Below, piece by piece: positions 48,083-57,467 of a stretch of DNA of 64,000 bases (the first letter of the stretch is position 1; the number at the start of each line of letters is the position of its first letter). The DNA is from CAVQBP01 sp963848195 (GTDB lineage: Bacteria; Bacteroidota; Ignavibacteria; Ignavibacteriales; Ignavibacteriaceae). Made by a program: the position numbers and the translations under genes. The stretch lies in assembly GCA_963848195.1 (NCBI GenBank), contig CAWKCY010000009.1, positions 124,001 through 188,000 of the forward strand, written 5' to 3'. Under the pieces are notes generated by a model that saw only the letters and a list, made by a program, of their open reading frames with translations, made no database searches and was not told the origin of the DNA.

Positions 48083-51000
48083 ATGAAATGGTTCTATAAC
48101 TTAAAAATTACAACAAAACTATTAAGCGGTTTTGTATTAGTCGCTGCTATAGCAGCAGTTGTAGGTTGGTTTGGTATAACGCAGATGAAAACAATTGACG
48201 ATGCTGATATGCGGCTCTATGAAAAAGCAACCGTTCCGCTCGCTCAACTTCAAAAAATATCGGTGGCATTTCAAAGGTCTCGCGTTAATTTGAGAGATGC
48301 ATTTTCGACAAAAACTATAGAAGATCGAAAAAGATTTGAAAAAACTATTGATGAACTTCAAAGTACTATTGCGGAGCAACTCAAAGATTATGAAGGCACT
48401 CTAATTTCAGATGGAGATAAAAGGACGTATGAAGAGTTTAAAAAAATTAACAATCTATACTATAACGATATGGTTGAAATGTTGAAACTTGTGGATGCTG
48501 GAAAACTTACAGCTGCTGAAGCGCTGCGTGATGGTGATGGATTTGTTCATGCGAAGGAGGCAGATGCGCAGATAGCAAACATTGTCGAGCTCAACATATC
48601 AGAGGCTAAAGAAATGTCAGACACCAATTCTGCCACAGCAAATTCTGCAACAACAACTATGCTTATCATTATCCTTTTTGGTGTATTAATCGCCATCGGT
48701 CTTGGAATATTCATCTCAAGAATAATAGTAAATTCACTTAAAAAAGGTTTAAGATTAGCAGAATTGATAGCCGTAGGTGATTTAACCGAAAAACTTGAAA
48801 TAGATCAAAAGGATGAGATAGGTCAGCTAGCCGTGGCACTAAATCAGATGGTTGATAAGTTAAAAGAACAAGCAGTAATAGCGGATCAAATATCACAAGG
48901 TGATTTAAATGTTGAAGTTAAAGTAAATTCTGATAAAGATATTTTGAGTAAAAGTTTTGTAAGACTAATACAGACTTTAAAGGGATTAATTCAAGAATCT
49001 GTAGTTCTTTCCAAAGCTGCTGTTGATGGCAATTTAAGCACAAGAGGAAATATAAATAAATTCCAGGGTGGTTATAAAGAAATTGTACAAGGGGTAAATA
49101 ATACTCTTGACTCAGTAATCACACCGTTGAATGTTGCTGTAGAATATGTTGATAGGATCTCAAAAGGCGACATACCAAATAAAATTGTGGATAATTACAA
49201 TGGCGATTTTAACCAAATAAAAAATAATTTGAATAACTGTATTGATATAATGAATAACTTATTAACTGAAGCTGGCCAGGTTGTAAATGCTGCTGCTGAT
49301 GGTGAATTGGATAAACGAGCCAATGCTGATATTTTTGTAGGCGGCTGGAAAAAACTCGTTCTAGGAATAAATGATACCATTACGAATATAGTTAACCCGT
49401 TAATGGTTACAGCTGACTATGTAGAGAAAGTAAGTAAAGGTGTTATCCCCCCAGAAATAACAACTGTTTATAAAGGACAATACAATATCATTAAAGTTAA
49501 CTTGAATGCAGTTGTAAAAATGATGAGTGAATTATTGGCTGAGACAGATATAATAATTAAAGCAGCAGCAGACGGTGAACTTGATAAAAGAGCAGATGCT
49601 TCAAAATTTGTCGGCGGCTGGAATAAATTAGTTGCCGGAGTAAATGATACAATTACAAATATAGTTAACCCGTTAATGGTTACAGCTGACTATGTAGAGA
49701 AAGTAAGTAAAGGTGTTATTCCCACAGAAATAACAACTGTTTATAAAGGACAATACAATATCATTAAAGTTAACTTGAATGCAGTTGTAAAAATGATGAG
49801 TGAATTATTGGCTGAGACAGATATAATAATTAAAGCAGCAGCAGACGGTGAACTTGATAAAAGAGCAGATGCTTCAAAATTTGTCGGCGGCTGGAATAAA
49901 TTAGTTGCCGGAGTAAATGATACAATTACAAATATAGTTAACCCGTTAATGGTTACAGCTGACTATGTAGAGAAAGTAAGTAAAGGTGTTATCCCCCCAG
50001 AAATAACAACTGTTTATAAAGGACAATACAATATCATTAAAGTTAACTTGAATGCAGTTGTAAAAATGATGAGTGAATTATTGGCTGAGACAGATATAAT
50101 AATTAAAGCAGCAGCAGACGGTGAACTTGATAAAAGAGCAGATGCTTCAAAATTTGTCGGCGGCTGGAATAAATTAGTTGCCGGAGTAAATGATACAATT
50201 ACAAATATAGTTAACCCGCTAATGGTTACAGCTGACTATGTAGAAAAGATAAGTAAAGGATTCAATCCTCCTCAAATAACTGAGATATACAAAGGTCAGT
50301 ATAACATCATAAAAAATAATCTTAACTCTTTAATTATTGCGATGAATGAAATTACTGAAGTGGCAGAAGATATCGCAAGTGGTAATCTTATGGTGACAGC
50401 TAAAGAAAGATCAGATAGCGATAAACTGATGCGCGCATTAGGTTCAATGATCTCCAAATTAACTGAAGTGGTTGAGAATGTTCAATCTGCAAGTAATAAT
50501 GTATCCTCAGGGTCACAAGAACTAAGCTCTAGTTCTGAACAAATGTCGCAAGGTGCAACTGAACAGGCTGCAGCAGCCGAAGAAGCTTCATCTTCTATGG
50601 AACAGATGACTTCAAATATTAAACAGAACGCTGAAAATGCTCAGCAAACCGAAAAGATTGCTTTAAAATCCGCTGAAGATGCAAAAGAAGGCGGAAAAGC
50701 AGTTACTGAAACAGTACAAGCAATGAAAGAAATAGCAAGCAAGATTAATATTATTGAGGAGATTGCAAGACAAACAAACTTGTTGGCATTAAATGCAGCA
50801 ATTGAAGCTGCTCGAGCCGGAGAGCATGGTAAAGGCTTCGCAGTAGTTGCTTCTGAAGTAAGAAAATTAGCTGAAAGAAGTCAAACATCCGCGGCAGAAA
50901 TAAGTAAACTTTCAGCATCTAGTGTGCAAGTTGCCGAGAAAGCTGGTAAAATGTTATCAATGATTGTACCTGATATCCAACGAACTGCAGAATTAGTTCA

Positions 51001-51391
51001 GGAAATTACAGCATCCAGTAATGAACAGAATTCAGGTGCTGGACAAATCAATGGTGCAATTCAACAGTTAAACCAGGTTATTCAGCAAAATGCTTCAGCT
51101 TCGGAAGAAATGTCATCAACTGCTGAAGAACTTTCAAGCCAAGCTGGACAATTACAAGATACAATTGCTTTTTTTAAAGTTGATAGTAAAACTAATATTA
51201 AAGAAGTAAGGGTTGAACCAAAAGCTAAAACTAAAAAAGATAATCATTCCGTTTTCACACATAATTCTTCATTCAAATTGGATGTGAAGCCTGGTAAATC
51301 GTCTGGTTCCGGAAAGTCAAATGGAAATGGAGCTCTCATTAAATTAGGAAATAAAAGCGACAGTTTAGATAATGAATTTGAAAAATTCTAA
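48083..51391 (+). CDS. Chemoreceptor with expanded poly-HAMP array
   Basis: 1102 residues, about twice the usual receptor size. TM1 at about residues 10-31, helical periplasmic sensor to about 190, TM2 at about 193-214, a normal HAMP (FISRIIVNSLKKG and on), then a long run of HAMP-like nested modules (about 260-780). Three of these, of 91 residues each, are near-identical (see the repeat at 49391). The signalling coil (about 790-1033) has the conserved tip EEIARQTNLLALNAAIEAAR. A Lys/Ser-rich linker ends in EFEKF at residues 1098-1102, fitting the CheR-binding pentapeptide pattern. It follows cheW at 33 bp with GGAG at 48070-48073. Confidence 0.94.
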   Translation: MKWFYNLKITTKLLSGFVLVAAIAAVVGWFGITQMKTIDDADMRLYEKATVPLAQLQKISVAFQRSRVNLRDAFSTKTIEDRKRFEKTIDELQSTIAEQLKDYEGTLISDGDKRTYEEFKKINNLYYNDMVEMLKLVDAGKLTAAEALRDGDGFVHAKEADAQIANIVELNISEAKEMSDTNSATANSATTTMLIIILFGVLIAIGLGIFISRIIVNSLKKGLRLAELIAVGDLTEKLEIDQKDEIGQLAVALNQMVDKLKEQAVIADQISQGDLNVEVKVNSDKDILSKSFVRLIQTLKGLIQESVVLSKAAVDGNLSTRGNINKFQGGYKEIVQGVNNTLDSVITPLNVAVEYVDRISKGDIPNKIVDNYNGDFNQIKNNLNNCIDIMNNLLTEAGQVVNAAADGELDKRANADIFVGGWKKLVLGINDTITNIVNPLMVTADYVEKVSKGVIPPEITTVYKGQYNIIKVNLNAVVKMMSELLAETDIIIKAAADGELDKRADASKFVGGWNKLVAGVNDTITNIVNPLMVTADYVEKVSKGVIPTEITTVYKGQYNIIKVNLNAVVKMMSELLAETDIIIKAAADGELDKRADASKFVGGWNKLVAGVNDTITNIVNPLMVTADYVEKVSKGVIPPEITTVYKGQYNIIKVNLNAVVKMMSELLAETDIIIKAAADGELDKRADASKFVGGWNKLVAGVNDTITNIVNPLMVTADYVEKISKGFNPPQITEIYKGQYNIIKNNLNSLIIAMNEITEVAEDIASGNLMVTAKERSDSDKLMRALGSMISKLTEVVENVQSASNNVSSGSQELSSSSEQMSQGATEQAAAAEEASSSMEQMTSNIKQNAENAQQTEKIALKSAEDAKEGGKAVTETVQAMKEIASKINIIEEIARQTNLLALNAAIEAARAGEHGKGFAVVASEVRKLAERSQTSAAEISKLSASSVQVAEKAGKMLSMIVPDIQRTAELVQEITASSNEQNSGAGQINGAIQQLNQVIQQNASASEEMSSTAEELSSQAGQLQDTIAFFKVDSKTNIKEVRVEPKAKTKKDNHSVFTHNSSFKLDVKPGKSSGSGKSNGNGALIKLGNKSDSLDNEFEKF
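49391..50209 (+). repeat. 273-bp tandem repeat, three near-identical units
   Basis: Three in-frame units of exactly 273 bp (49391-49663, 49664-49936, 49937-50209) encode 91-residue modules starting VNPLMVTADYVEKVSKGVIP. The visible changes between units are few, notably CCCCCAGAA in units 1 and 3 against CCCACAGAA in unit 2 (PP to PT). A fourth, divergent unit starts at 50210 with the same opening and then differs (FNPPQITEIYKG). The identity at silent sites points to recent duplication or ongoing gene conversion. Confidence 0.9.
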
Positions 51392-51446
51392 GCTGTAATT
51401 ATCAATAAATAAATTTTTGTTATTAAATATCGAAATAAGCATAAAC

Positions 51447-52316
51447 ATGAATGATTATATTTTGAAAGAATACTCTGACGCCACATTATCAAAAAATGAT
51501 TTTGAAAGATTATCAAAATACATATATGATGTTTGTGGAATTAAGATGCTCCCGGTTAAAAAAATAATGTTGGAAACCAGATTAAAGAAAAGGTTGAAGG
51601 CTTGCGGCATAAATTCATTCACCGAGTATTGTGATCATGTGTTTAATAACAAGAATGGTAATAATGAAGAGCTTGTTCAAATGATTGATGTAGTAACTAC
51701 TAATAAAACTGATTTTTTTCGTGAACCAGCTCAATTCAACTATTTAAACCAACAAGCTCTTCATTACTTATTAAGCAAACTTGATGCAGGAAAATCTAAA
51801 AAATTGAACGTATGGTGTGCAGGCTGTTCCACCGGGGAAGAACCTTATACTCTTGCGATGGTTCTAAAAGAATTCGGCGAGCAAATTCCGGATTATAATT
51901 TTTCTATTTTTGCTACAGATATTTCAACAAAAGTATTAAGAGAAGCGGAGATGGGAATCTATGATTATAACCGAATTGCTCCTGTTCCAGATTATCTTAA
52001 GAAGAAATACTTTTTGAGAGGAAAAGATTCAAAGAAAGATTTAGTTAGGGTTGTCCCAGAGTTACGAAATAAAGTAAATTTTAAAAGATTAAATTTTATG
52101 GATGCTGACTTAGGAATTAGGGAAAAACAGGATATTATATTTTGTAGAAATGTTATAATTTATTTTGATAAGTTAACTCAGGAACAGCTGCTTAAAAAAT
52201 TAAGCTCTAATCTAAGAATGGGGGGATTTCTTTTTCTGGGTCATTCCGAAACTATTTTTAATATGGATGTTCCAATGCTGCAAGTTGCACCAAGTACATA
52301 TAAAAAAATAAAATGA
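51447..52316 (+). CDS. cheR: Chemotaxis methyltransferase CheR
   Basis: 289 residues from the ATG at 51447; an in-frame TTG 30 bp earlier is less likely. N-terminal helical domain (about 15-85, with the basic METRLKKRLKACG-type sequence), then the SAM-binding domain with VWCAGCSTGEEPYTLAMVL, FATDISTKVLREAEMGIY, DIIFCRNVIIYFD and GGFLFLGHSE. It methylates receptor glutamates. The 3' end overlaps cheD by 4 bp. The docking partners are probably the EFEKF tails of the two receptors. Confidence 0.95.
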   Translation: MNDYILKEYSDATLSKNDFERLSKYIYDVCGIKMLPVKKIMLETRLKKRLKACGINSFTEYCDHVFNNKNGNNEELVQMIDVVTTNKTDFFREPAQFNYLNQQALHYLLSKLDAGKSKKLNVWCAGCSTGEEPYTLAMVLKEFGEQIPDYNFSIFATDISTKVLREAEMGIYDYNRIAPVPDYLKKKYFLRGKDSKKDLVRVVPELRNKVNFKRLNFMDADLGIREKQDIIFCRNVIIYFDKLTQEQLLKKLSSNLRMGGFLFLGHSETIFNMDVPMLQVAPSTYKKIK

Positions 52317-52822
52317 TAGAAGAAATAAATCACTTACCTAAAATATATTTAGGACCGGGAGAGTTTCACCTAAGCAAAGAGCCTGAAGTTGTAGTTACTG
52401 TACTCGGATCTTGCATTGCAATTATTATGCAAAATACTGAGAAAAAAATATGTGCGGTCTCACACTGTGTTATGCCCGATCATGATACCTACTCAAATAA
52501 TAATCCGGGAGATTCTAAATACAAATATGTGGATAGTGCAATCCATCAGATGATTAAAGTCCTAAATAAAGCTAATGTTGATAAAAATGAAATTACGGTA
52601 AAATTATTTGGAGGCTCGGAACAATTAAATGAAAAGCGAACAAATGTTTCAATTGGAAAGCAAAACGTTCTAACCGCAATCGATATCTTATTTGAAGAAG
52701 GTCTTCAGATCGTCGCATCTGATGTCGGCGGAAACGATGGCAGAAAAATATTTATATCAACTCAAACCGGAGATGTTTACCTGTCTCGCCTTGGAAATTT
52801 AAGTAATAATAAAGATGGATAA
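52313..52822 (+). CDS. cheD: Chemoreceptor glutamine deamidase CheD
   Basis: 169 residues. The nucleophile Cys34 in VLGSCIAIIM and His51 in VSHCVMP have the same 17-residue spacing as in characterised CheD proteins. The late motifs FGGSEQLN and ASDVGGNDGRKIFI are as in the family. CheD deamidates receptor glutamines, and in Bacillus it is regulated by CheC, which is absent here. Overlaps cheR by 4 bp and cheB by 8 bp. Confidence 0.94.
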   Translation: MIEEINHLPKIYLGPGEFHLSKEPEVVVTVLGSCIAIIMQNTEKKICAVSHCVMPDHDTYSNNNPGDSKYKYVDSAIHQMIKVLNKANVDKNEITVKLFGGSEQLNEKRTNVSIGKQNVLTAIDILFEEGLQIVASDVGGNDGRKIFISTQTGDVYLSRLGNLSNNKDG

Positions 52823-53879
52823 AATAAAAGTTCTTATTGTTGACGATTCTGCCATTGTTCGCCAGACCTTATCAGAGTTATTATCATCTGATCCTCAAAT
52901 TGATGTTATAGCTACTGCTTCAGATCCCTATATTGCTGCAAAAAAAATAAGTGAACAGGTACCCGATGTTATTACTCTCGACATTGAGATGCCTAAAATG
53001 GATGGGCTGACATTTTTACAAAAAATAATGACACAACATCCAATTCCTGTTATTATTTGTTCAAGTTTATCTGATAAAGGTTCTGCTTCTGCGTTAAAAG
53101 CACTTGAATACGGAGCTGTCGAGATTATTACCAAACCCCGATTGGGAACCAAACAATATCTGGAAGAATCAAGAATGCACATATGTGATGTTGTAAAAGC
53201 TGCAGCATCAACAAATTTAAGAAGAGTAACACCTCGACTAATTGAGGTTCAGCCTAAGCTTACTGCAGATGTTATTATAGCAAAATCAAATAATAAGGCA
53301 ATGATTAAAACCACTGAAAAAGTGGTTGTTGTTGGTGCATCCACCGGAGGAACAGAAGCATTGAGAACTTTTCTTGAAGCCTTCCCTCTTGATTCTCCGG
53401 GAATTGTAATTGTACAGCATATGCCTGAAAATTTTACAAAGGCATTTGCAAAGCGACTTGATGGCCTATGTAAAATTACTGTTAAAGAAGCTGAAGATGG
53501 AGATACTGTTATTAGGGGAAGGGCATTAATTGCTCCAGGCAACAAACATATGCTCCTTAAAAGAAGCGGCGCAAGATATTTTGTTGAAATAAAAGATGGT
53601 CCTCTGGTAAGCCGTCACCGCCCTTCTGTTGATGTTTTATTCAGATCCGCAGCAAGGTATGCAGGAAAAAATTGTGTGGGAGTAATAATGACAGGAATGG
53701 GTGATGACGGTGCAAAAGGAATGCTCGAAATGAAAGAAACCGGTGCATATAATATTGCTCAGGATGAAAAATCATGTGTTGTATTCGGTATGCCCAATGA
53801 AGCCATAAAATTGGGAGGGGTAGATAAAATACTTCCTCTTGATTTAATATCAAATCATGTATTGCTGGAAGCCAGATAG
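52815..53879 (+). CDS. cheB: Chemotaxis methylesterase/response regulator CheB
   Basis: 354 residues: receiver at 1-125 with phospho-Asp56 (VITLDIEMPKMDG), linker, then the methylesterase domain with Ser176 (GASTGGTEAL), His in IVQHMPENF and Asp in MTGMGDDGAKGM. It removes receptor methyl groups when phosphorylated by CheA. Last gene of the operon. Its start overlaps cheD by 8 bp. Confidence 0.96.
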   Translation: MDKIKVLIVDDSAIVRQTLSELLSSDPQIDVIATASDPYIAAKKISEQVPDVITLDIEMPKMDGLTFLQKIMTQHPIPVIICSSLSDKGSASALKALEYGAVEIITKPRLGTKQYLEESRMHICDVVKAAASTNLRRVTPRLIEVQPKLTADVIIAKSNNKAMIKTTEKVVVVGASTGGTEALRTFLEAFPLDSPGIVIVQHMPENFTKAFAKRLDGLCKITVKEAEDGDTVIRGRALIAPGNKHMLLKRSGARYFVEIKDGPLVSRHRPSVDVLFRSAARYAGKNCVGVIMTGMGDDGAKGMLEMKETGAYNIAQDEKSCVVFGMPNEAIKLGGVDKILPLDLISNHVLLEAR

Positions 53880-54290
53880 ATGATAAATAATTCCTGTTAT
53901 GTACCGCGAAACTCCGTTTCGCAAAACATGATTTGCATATCCTCGTGAGTAAATATTTCAATTTTCAATTTACCCTCCAGTAAGCCTTTTGCAAGCAGTG
54001 AAAGATTAGATAGGTTTTTATTTGTTTAATCAAACAAATAATGAACCTCGTTTTCAAGCTTGTTTTTTAAAAAGAAGGGATATATAGTGGGATAATAGAA
54101 AAAACACAGCTTAGAATGGAAATAATGGGGATAAACCTACGCTATTTCGTTAGACTTTTTGGAGCTGCGTTAATGAAATAGAATACAAATCGAGATGCTT
54201 TTAACACCTTACATTTTCATCTAACTTAAAAATTCAGAAACTGTGAAAATCTGTGAAAATCTTGCCATAGGCATTCCTTCGGAAGCGTCT
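53880..54290. other. Intergenic region after the chemosensory operon
   Basis: It separates two convergent blocks. It contains the second copy of the hairpin repeat (53906-53922) and a short 10-bp direct duplication (CTGTGAAAAT at 54241-54260). A minus-strand frame at 53641-53961 only covers cheB and the repeat and is not a gene. I see no clear T-tract terminator. Confidence 0.55.
53906..53922. repeat. REP-like hairpin repeat, copy 2
   Basis: GCGAAACTCCGTTTCGC, identical to 35337-35353 and flanked the same way (GTAC before, AAAA after). It lies 27 bp after the cheB stop and may also help to end or stabilise that mRNA. Confidence 0.75.
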
Positions 54291-57200
54291 TTATTTCAGC
54301 AGCATCATTTTCATAGTCCTTTGAAATCCGGTTTTCCCGTTTAGACTTTCCGCAATAATCGTATAAAAATATATACCTGATGAAATATTTTTAGGCTCCC
54401 AGATTAAATTATAATAGCCTGCTTCTTTTACCCCTTCATCAAATTCTTCAACTTCTTGACCTAAAATATTATGGATTAATACTTTTATATTACTGGCGGC
54501 AGGTATTGCATATTTTATCATAGTGCTTGGATTAAATGGATTTGGGTAATTATTAAATAGCTTATAATCACTAGGTACATTATTTACTATAGCATCTTCT
54601 TTTATAGAAGTAATATTTGGGTCATTATAAACTTGAACTTCCCATAATGAATAGCCGTATTCTGTTCCTCTCCTGATACCAGCAATTTTAATATATCTGG
54701 CATTTGCCGTTTTCGTTATACTTTCATTTCCTCCTGCGCCATTGATCTGATGATAAAGTTCAGCCCAGTCTATTTTATTATCAGAAGTATAGATTTTATA
54801 TTCTTTACCATAGGCTGTTTCCCAAAACAAGTCTATTCTATTAAATAGTTCACTAATCCCTAAATCAATTATTAAATATTGAGGATCGCTGAATTGCGAT
54901 GACCATCTTGTATCCATTCTTCCATCAACTGCTTTGGCGCCTTCTAATCCGGAGGCTTCTATAGACGAGACCTCAACATCTGTTTGCATAGCAAGATTTT
55001 TTAAAGGAGCTCCATAAACTTTTACGTGAACAGATTTACTGTTATTATTCGTATATAATTCATCAATTGTTCCTGCAGAATTTACCTCGGCTTCTACTAT
55101 GAATTCATTTTGATCCTTGACAACCCAAAAGTTTTTTCCGTTAACCGCTGAGTTACTGCAGACCAATGCCATTCCTCCTGATAAAATTGAATCACTGAAT
55201 TCTGTGGATCTACTTACAAGCTCACCATTAACTTTAAAATTTACTTCATATTGAATTCCATCAGTGCATGGACCTGTTCCGTAATTAAGAATCGAAGCTG
55301 TAAAAGTAACAGAATCACCCACCTGCGGGAAGGGAGGTATTGTCTTTAAACCGGAAATAACTAAATCGGGTTTTGGATTATCAGATTCTAAAGTAAAAGT
55401 ACCTTCCAGAGGTAGGTTATCCGATGCTCCGCCTATTTTAACAGTATAGTTTCCGGGATTCACTTTATATGTATCAGTACCTTCGTCAAAGTAATAGAAC
55501 TCATTAGCAGTCAATTTGAACACAAGGGTTTTTATTTCATTTGGTTGAAGTAAAACCCTTTTAAAACCTTTCAATTGTTTTACAGGCATAAATATTGACT
55601 CCTCTGCAGTAGACAGATAGAGCTGAACTACTTCTTCACCGGCAACTAAGCCTGTATTTTTTACATCACAGCTTACTTCTATTTCCTTACCTATTGTTGT
55701 CTGTTCCGGTGTAATAATTAAATTACTGTATGCAAAAGTTGTATAGCTCATTCCCGTCCCGAATGCAAATTCCGGTATTAGCCCCTGAATATCATACCAT
55801 CTATAACCTCCGCCGTAATCATCATCAAAATTGAAGTTTATATCGGGAAGCTGGGCATCTGAAATTGGCATAGTAACTGGCAGTCTTCCGGCAGGATTGA
55901 ATTCTCCGAAAAGAATCTTAGCCAGTGCATTCCCTCCTTCCTGTCCCGGATAAAATGCGTACAACAGTCCTTTAATTTTATCAACAAAAGGATGAACACT
56001 GCAAATGCCGCCGCTGAAAATAACCACTATTAAATTTGAATTTACTTTATTTAAATTATTTATAAGATCCTTCTGAACTTTAGGCAATTCAATTGAACCA
56101 CCGGCTCTATCTAATCCTTCACCCTCTTGAGATGGGTCAAGCCCTCCTACAAAAATTACTGCATCAGCTTCAACCGAATATTGTAAAGCCGCACCTATAT
56201 CACTGGCATTGCTTCCGCTAATATTACATCCTTTAGCATATAATACTTTTTCAGACCCAATAATATTCTCAATCCCGGTTTTCGGAGTAACAGTATAGTA
56301 TGGAGTCACATAGCTGCTGCCCGTTCCGTCAATTTGAAGTACATCTGCATTAGGACCTATTAAAGCTATCTTTTTTACTATTTGCTTGTTTAAGGGAAGA
56401 ATATTTCCTTCGTTTTTTAAAAGAACAATGCTTTTTTCCCCTGCCTCTAATACAAGATTCTGATGGTCTTTACTATTTACTAATGATGGGTCTCCCACCG
56501 GATAATGGTCCATCATCCCGTTTATAATTTTAGTTCTTAATACTCTTTTAACCGATTCATCAATAACACTCATAGGAACTAACCCGTTCTGAACTAGATT
56601 CTTCAAGTTCGTTTCATATAAATTTGAACACATTTCAAGGTCACATCCGGCTAAAATAGCTTTTTGAGCATCCCATAGGGAGCACCAATCCGATACCACA
56701 TAATACGGAAACCCCCATTTCACTTTTAAAATATTCCTTAAAAGATTTATACTCTCACCAGATTTATCACCATTTATTAGGTTATAGGCGTTCATTACAC
56801 TCATTACACCGCCGATTTGCACTGCATTTCGAAAATTAAGTCCGTAATGTTCAAGTAAATTCCTTTGACTTATTATATAATTATTATCTGTTCTGTTCTG
56901 CTGTCTAAAAACTCCATTATAATGTTTTGCAGTAGCAATTACCGGATTGGTTTGAATTCCTATAATAACTGAAGTTGTAATTTGAGCATCGAGATAAGGA
57001 TCTTCACCTCCGCTTTCAGGACTTCTCCCATCGCGCGGATCTCTTGTTAAATCAAGACATGGACCTAATGCCTGGTTTTCCCTTTTGCCATAGAATTCTT
57101 CCCCCATTGCAATCCCAACTCTTCTTGCAAGATTAGTATCCCATGTAGCTGCTAAACCAATTCCTACGGGAAATGATGTCGCCATTCCTTCCCGTACACC

Positions 57201-57437
57201 ATGAGGTCCGTCTGCCATTTTAAATCCGGGTATGCCTAACCTTACGTTTGTTGAAGTAGTAAAATCACCTAATTTGTGAAGCTGAAGTATCTTTTCATCT
57301 AAAGTCATTTTAGATAAAAGATTATTAATTCTATCGTTCAAAGTAGGAATTGTTTGCGCTTTTACTTTGATTCCCCCTAATAAAAGATTTATTAGAAATA
57401 AAAAAAATAGTATGGTTAAAAATCTTTTTAACTTCAT
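54291..57437 (-). CDS. Secreted GH3 beta-glucosidase with discoidin and T9SS domains
   Basis: 1048 residues. Signal peptide (1-28), GH3 N-domain (about 35-320, nucleophile Asp in VVSDWCSLWD), GH3 C-domain (about 350-580, acid/base region QEGEGLDRAGGSIELP), Fn3-like domain (about 610-680), a CARDB-like adhesive module (about 690-810), a discoidin/F5-8C module (about 825-930, SRGTEYGYSLWEVQVY region) and a T9SS sorting domain (NNYPNPFNPSTMIKYAIP, then LIHNILGQEVEEF, ISSGIYFYTI). It should hydrolyse beta-glucosides at the cell surface. Last gene of the minus-strand glucan operon, 30 bp behind the PPIase. Confidence 0.94.
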   Translation of the reverse strand: MKLKRFLTILFFLFLINLLLGGIKVKAQTIPTLNDRINNLLSKMTLDEKILQLHKLGDFTTSTNVRLGIPGFKMADGPHGVREGMATSFPVGIGLAATWDTNLARRVGIAMGEEFYGKRENQALGPCLDLTRDPRDGRSPESGGEDPYLDAQITTSVIIGIQTNPVIATAKHYNGVFRQQNRTDNNYIISQRNLLEHYGLNFRNAVQIGGVMSVMNAYNLINGDKSGESINLLRNILKVKWGFPYYVVSDWCSLWDAQKAILAGCDLEMCSNLYETNLKNLVQNGLVPMSVIDESVKRVLRTKIINGMMDHYPVGDPSLVNSKDHQNLVLEAGEKSIVLLKNEGNILPLNKQIVKKIALIGPNADVLQIDGTGSSYVTPYYTVTPKTGIENIIGSEKVLYAKGCNISGSNASDIGAALQYSVEADAVIFVGGLDPSQEGEGLDRAGGSIELPKVQKDLINNLNKVNSNLIVVIFSGGICSVHPFVDKIKGLLYAFYPGQEGGNALAKILFGEFNPAGRLPVTMPISDAQLPDINFNFDDDYGGGYRWYDIQGLIPEFAFGTGMSYTTFAYSNLIITPEQTTIGKEIEVSCDVKNTGLVAGEEVVQLYLSTAEESIFMPVKQLKGFKRVLLQPNEIKTLVFKLTANEFYYFDEGTDTYKVNPGNYTVKIGGASDNLPLEGTFTLESDNPKPDLVISGLKTIPPFPQVGDSVTFTASILNYGTGPCTDGIQYEVNFKVNGELVSRSTEFSDSILSGGMALVCSNSAVNGKNFWVVKDQNEFIVEAEVNSAGTIDELYTNNNSKSVHVKVYGAPLKNLAMQTDVEVSSIEASGLEGAKAVDGRMDTRWSSQFSDPQYLIIDLGISELFNRIDLFWETAYGKEYKIYTSDNKIDWAELYHQINGAGGNESITKTANARYIKIAGIRRGTEYGYSLWEVQVYNDPNITSIKEDAIVNNVPSDYKLFNNYPNPFNPSTMIKYAIPAASNIKVLIHNILGQEVEEFDEGVKEAGYYNLIWEPKNISSGIYFYTIIAESLNGKTGFQRTMKMMLLK

Positions 57438-57467
57438 GCAATACTCCCTTACCGGTATTAACTTTTG

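Noticed and set aside
49391..50209. Possible CRISPR or mobile repeat from the 273-bp units
   Set aside because: The units are in frame and code for protein modules inside a receptor gene.
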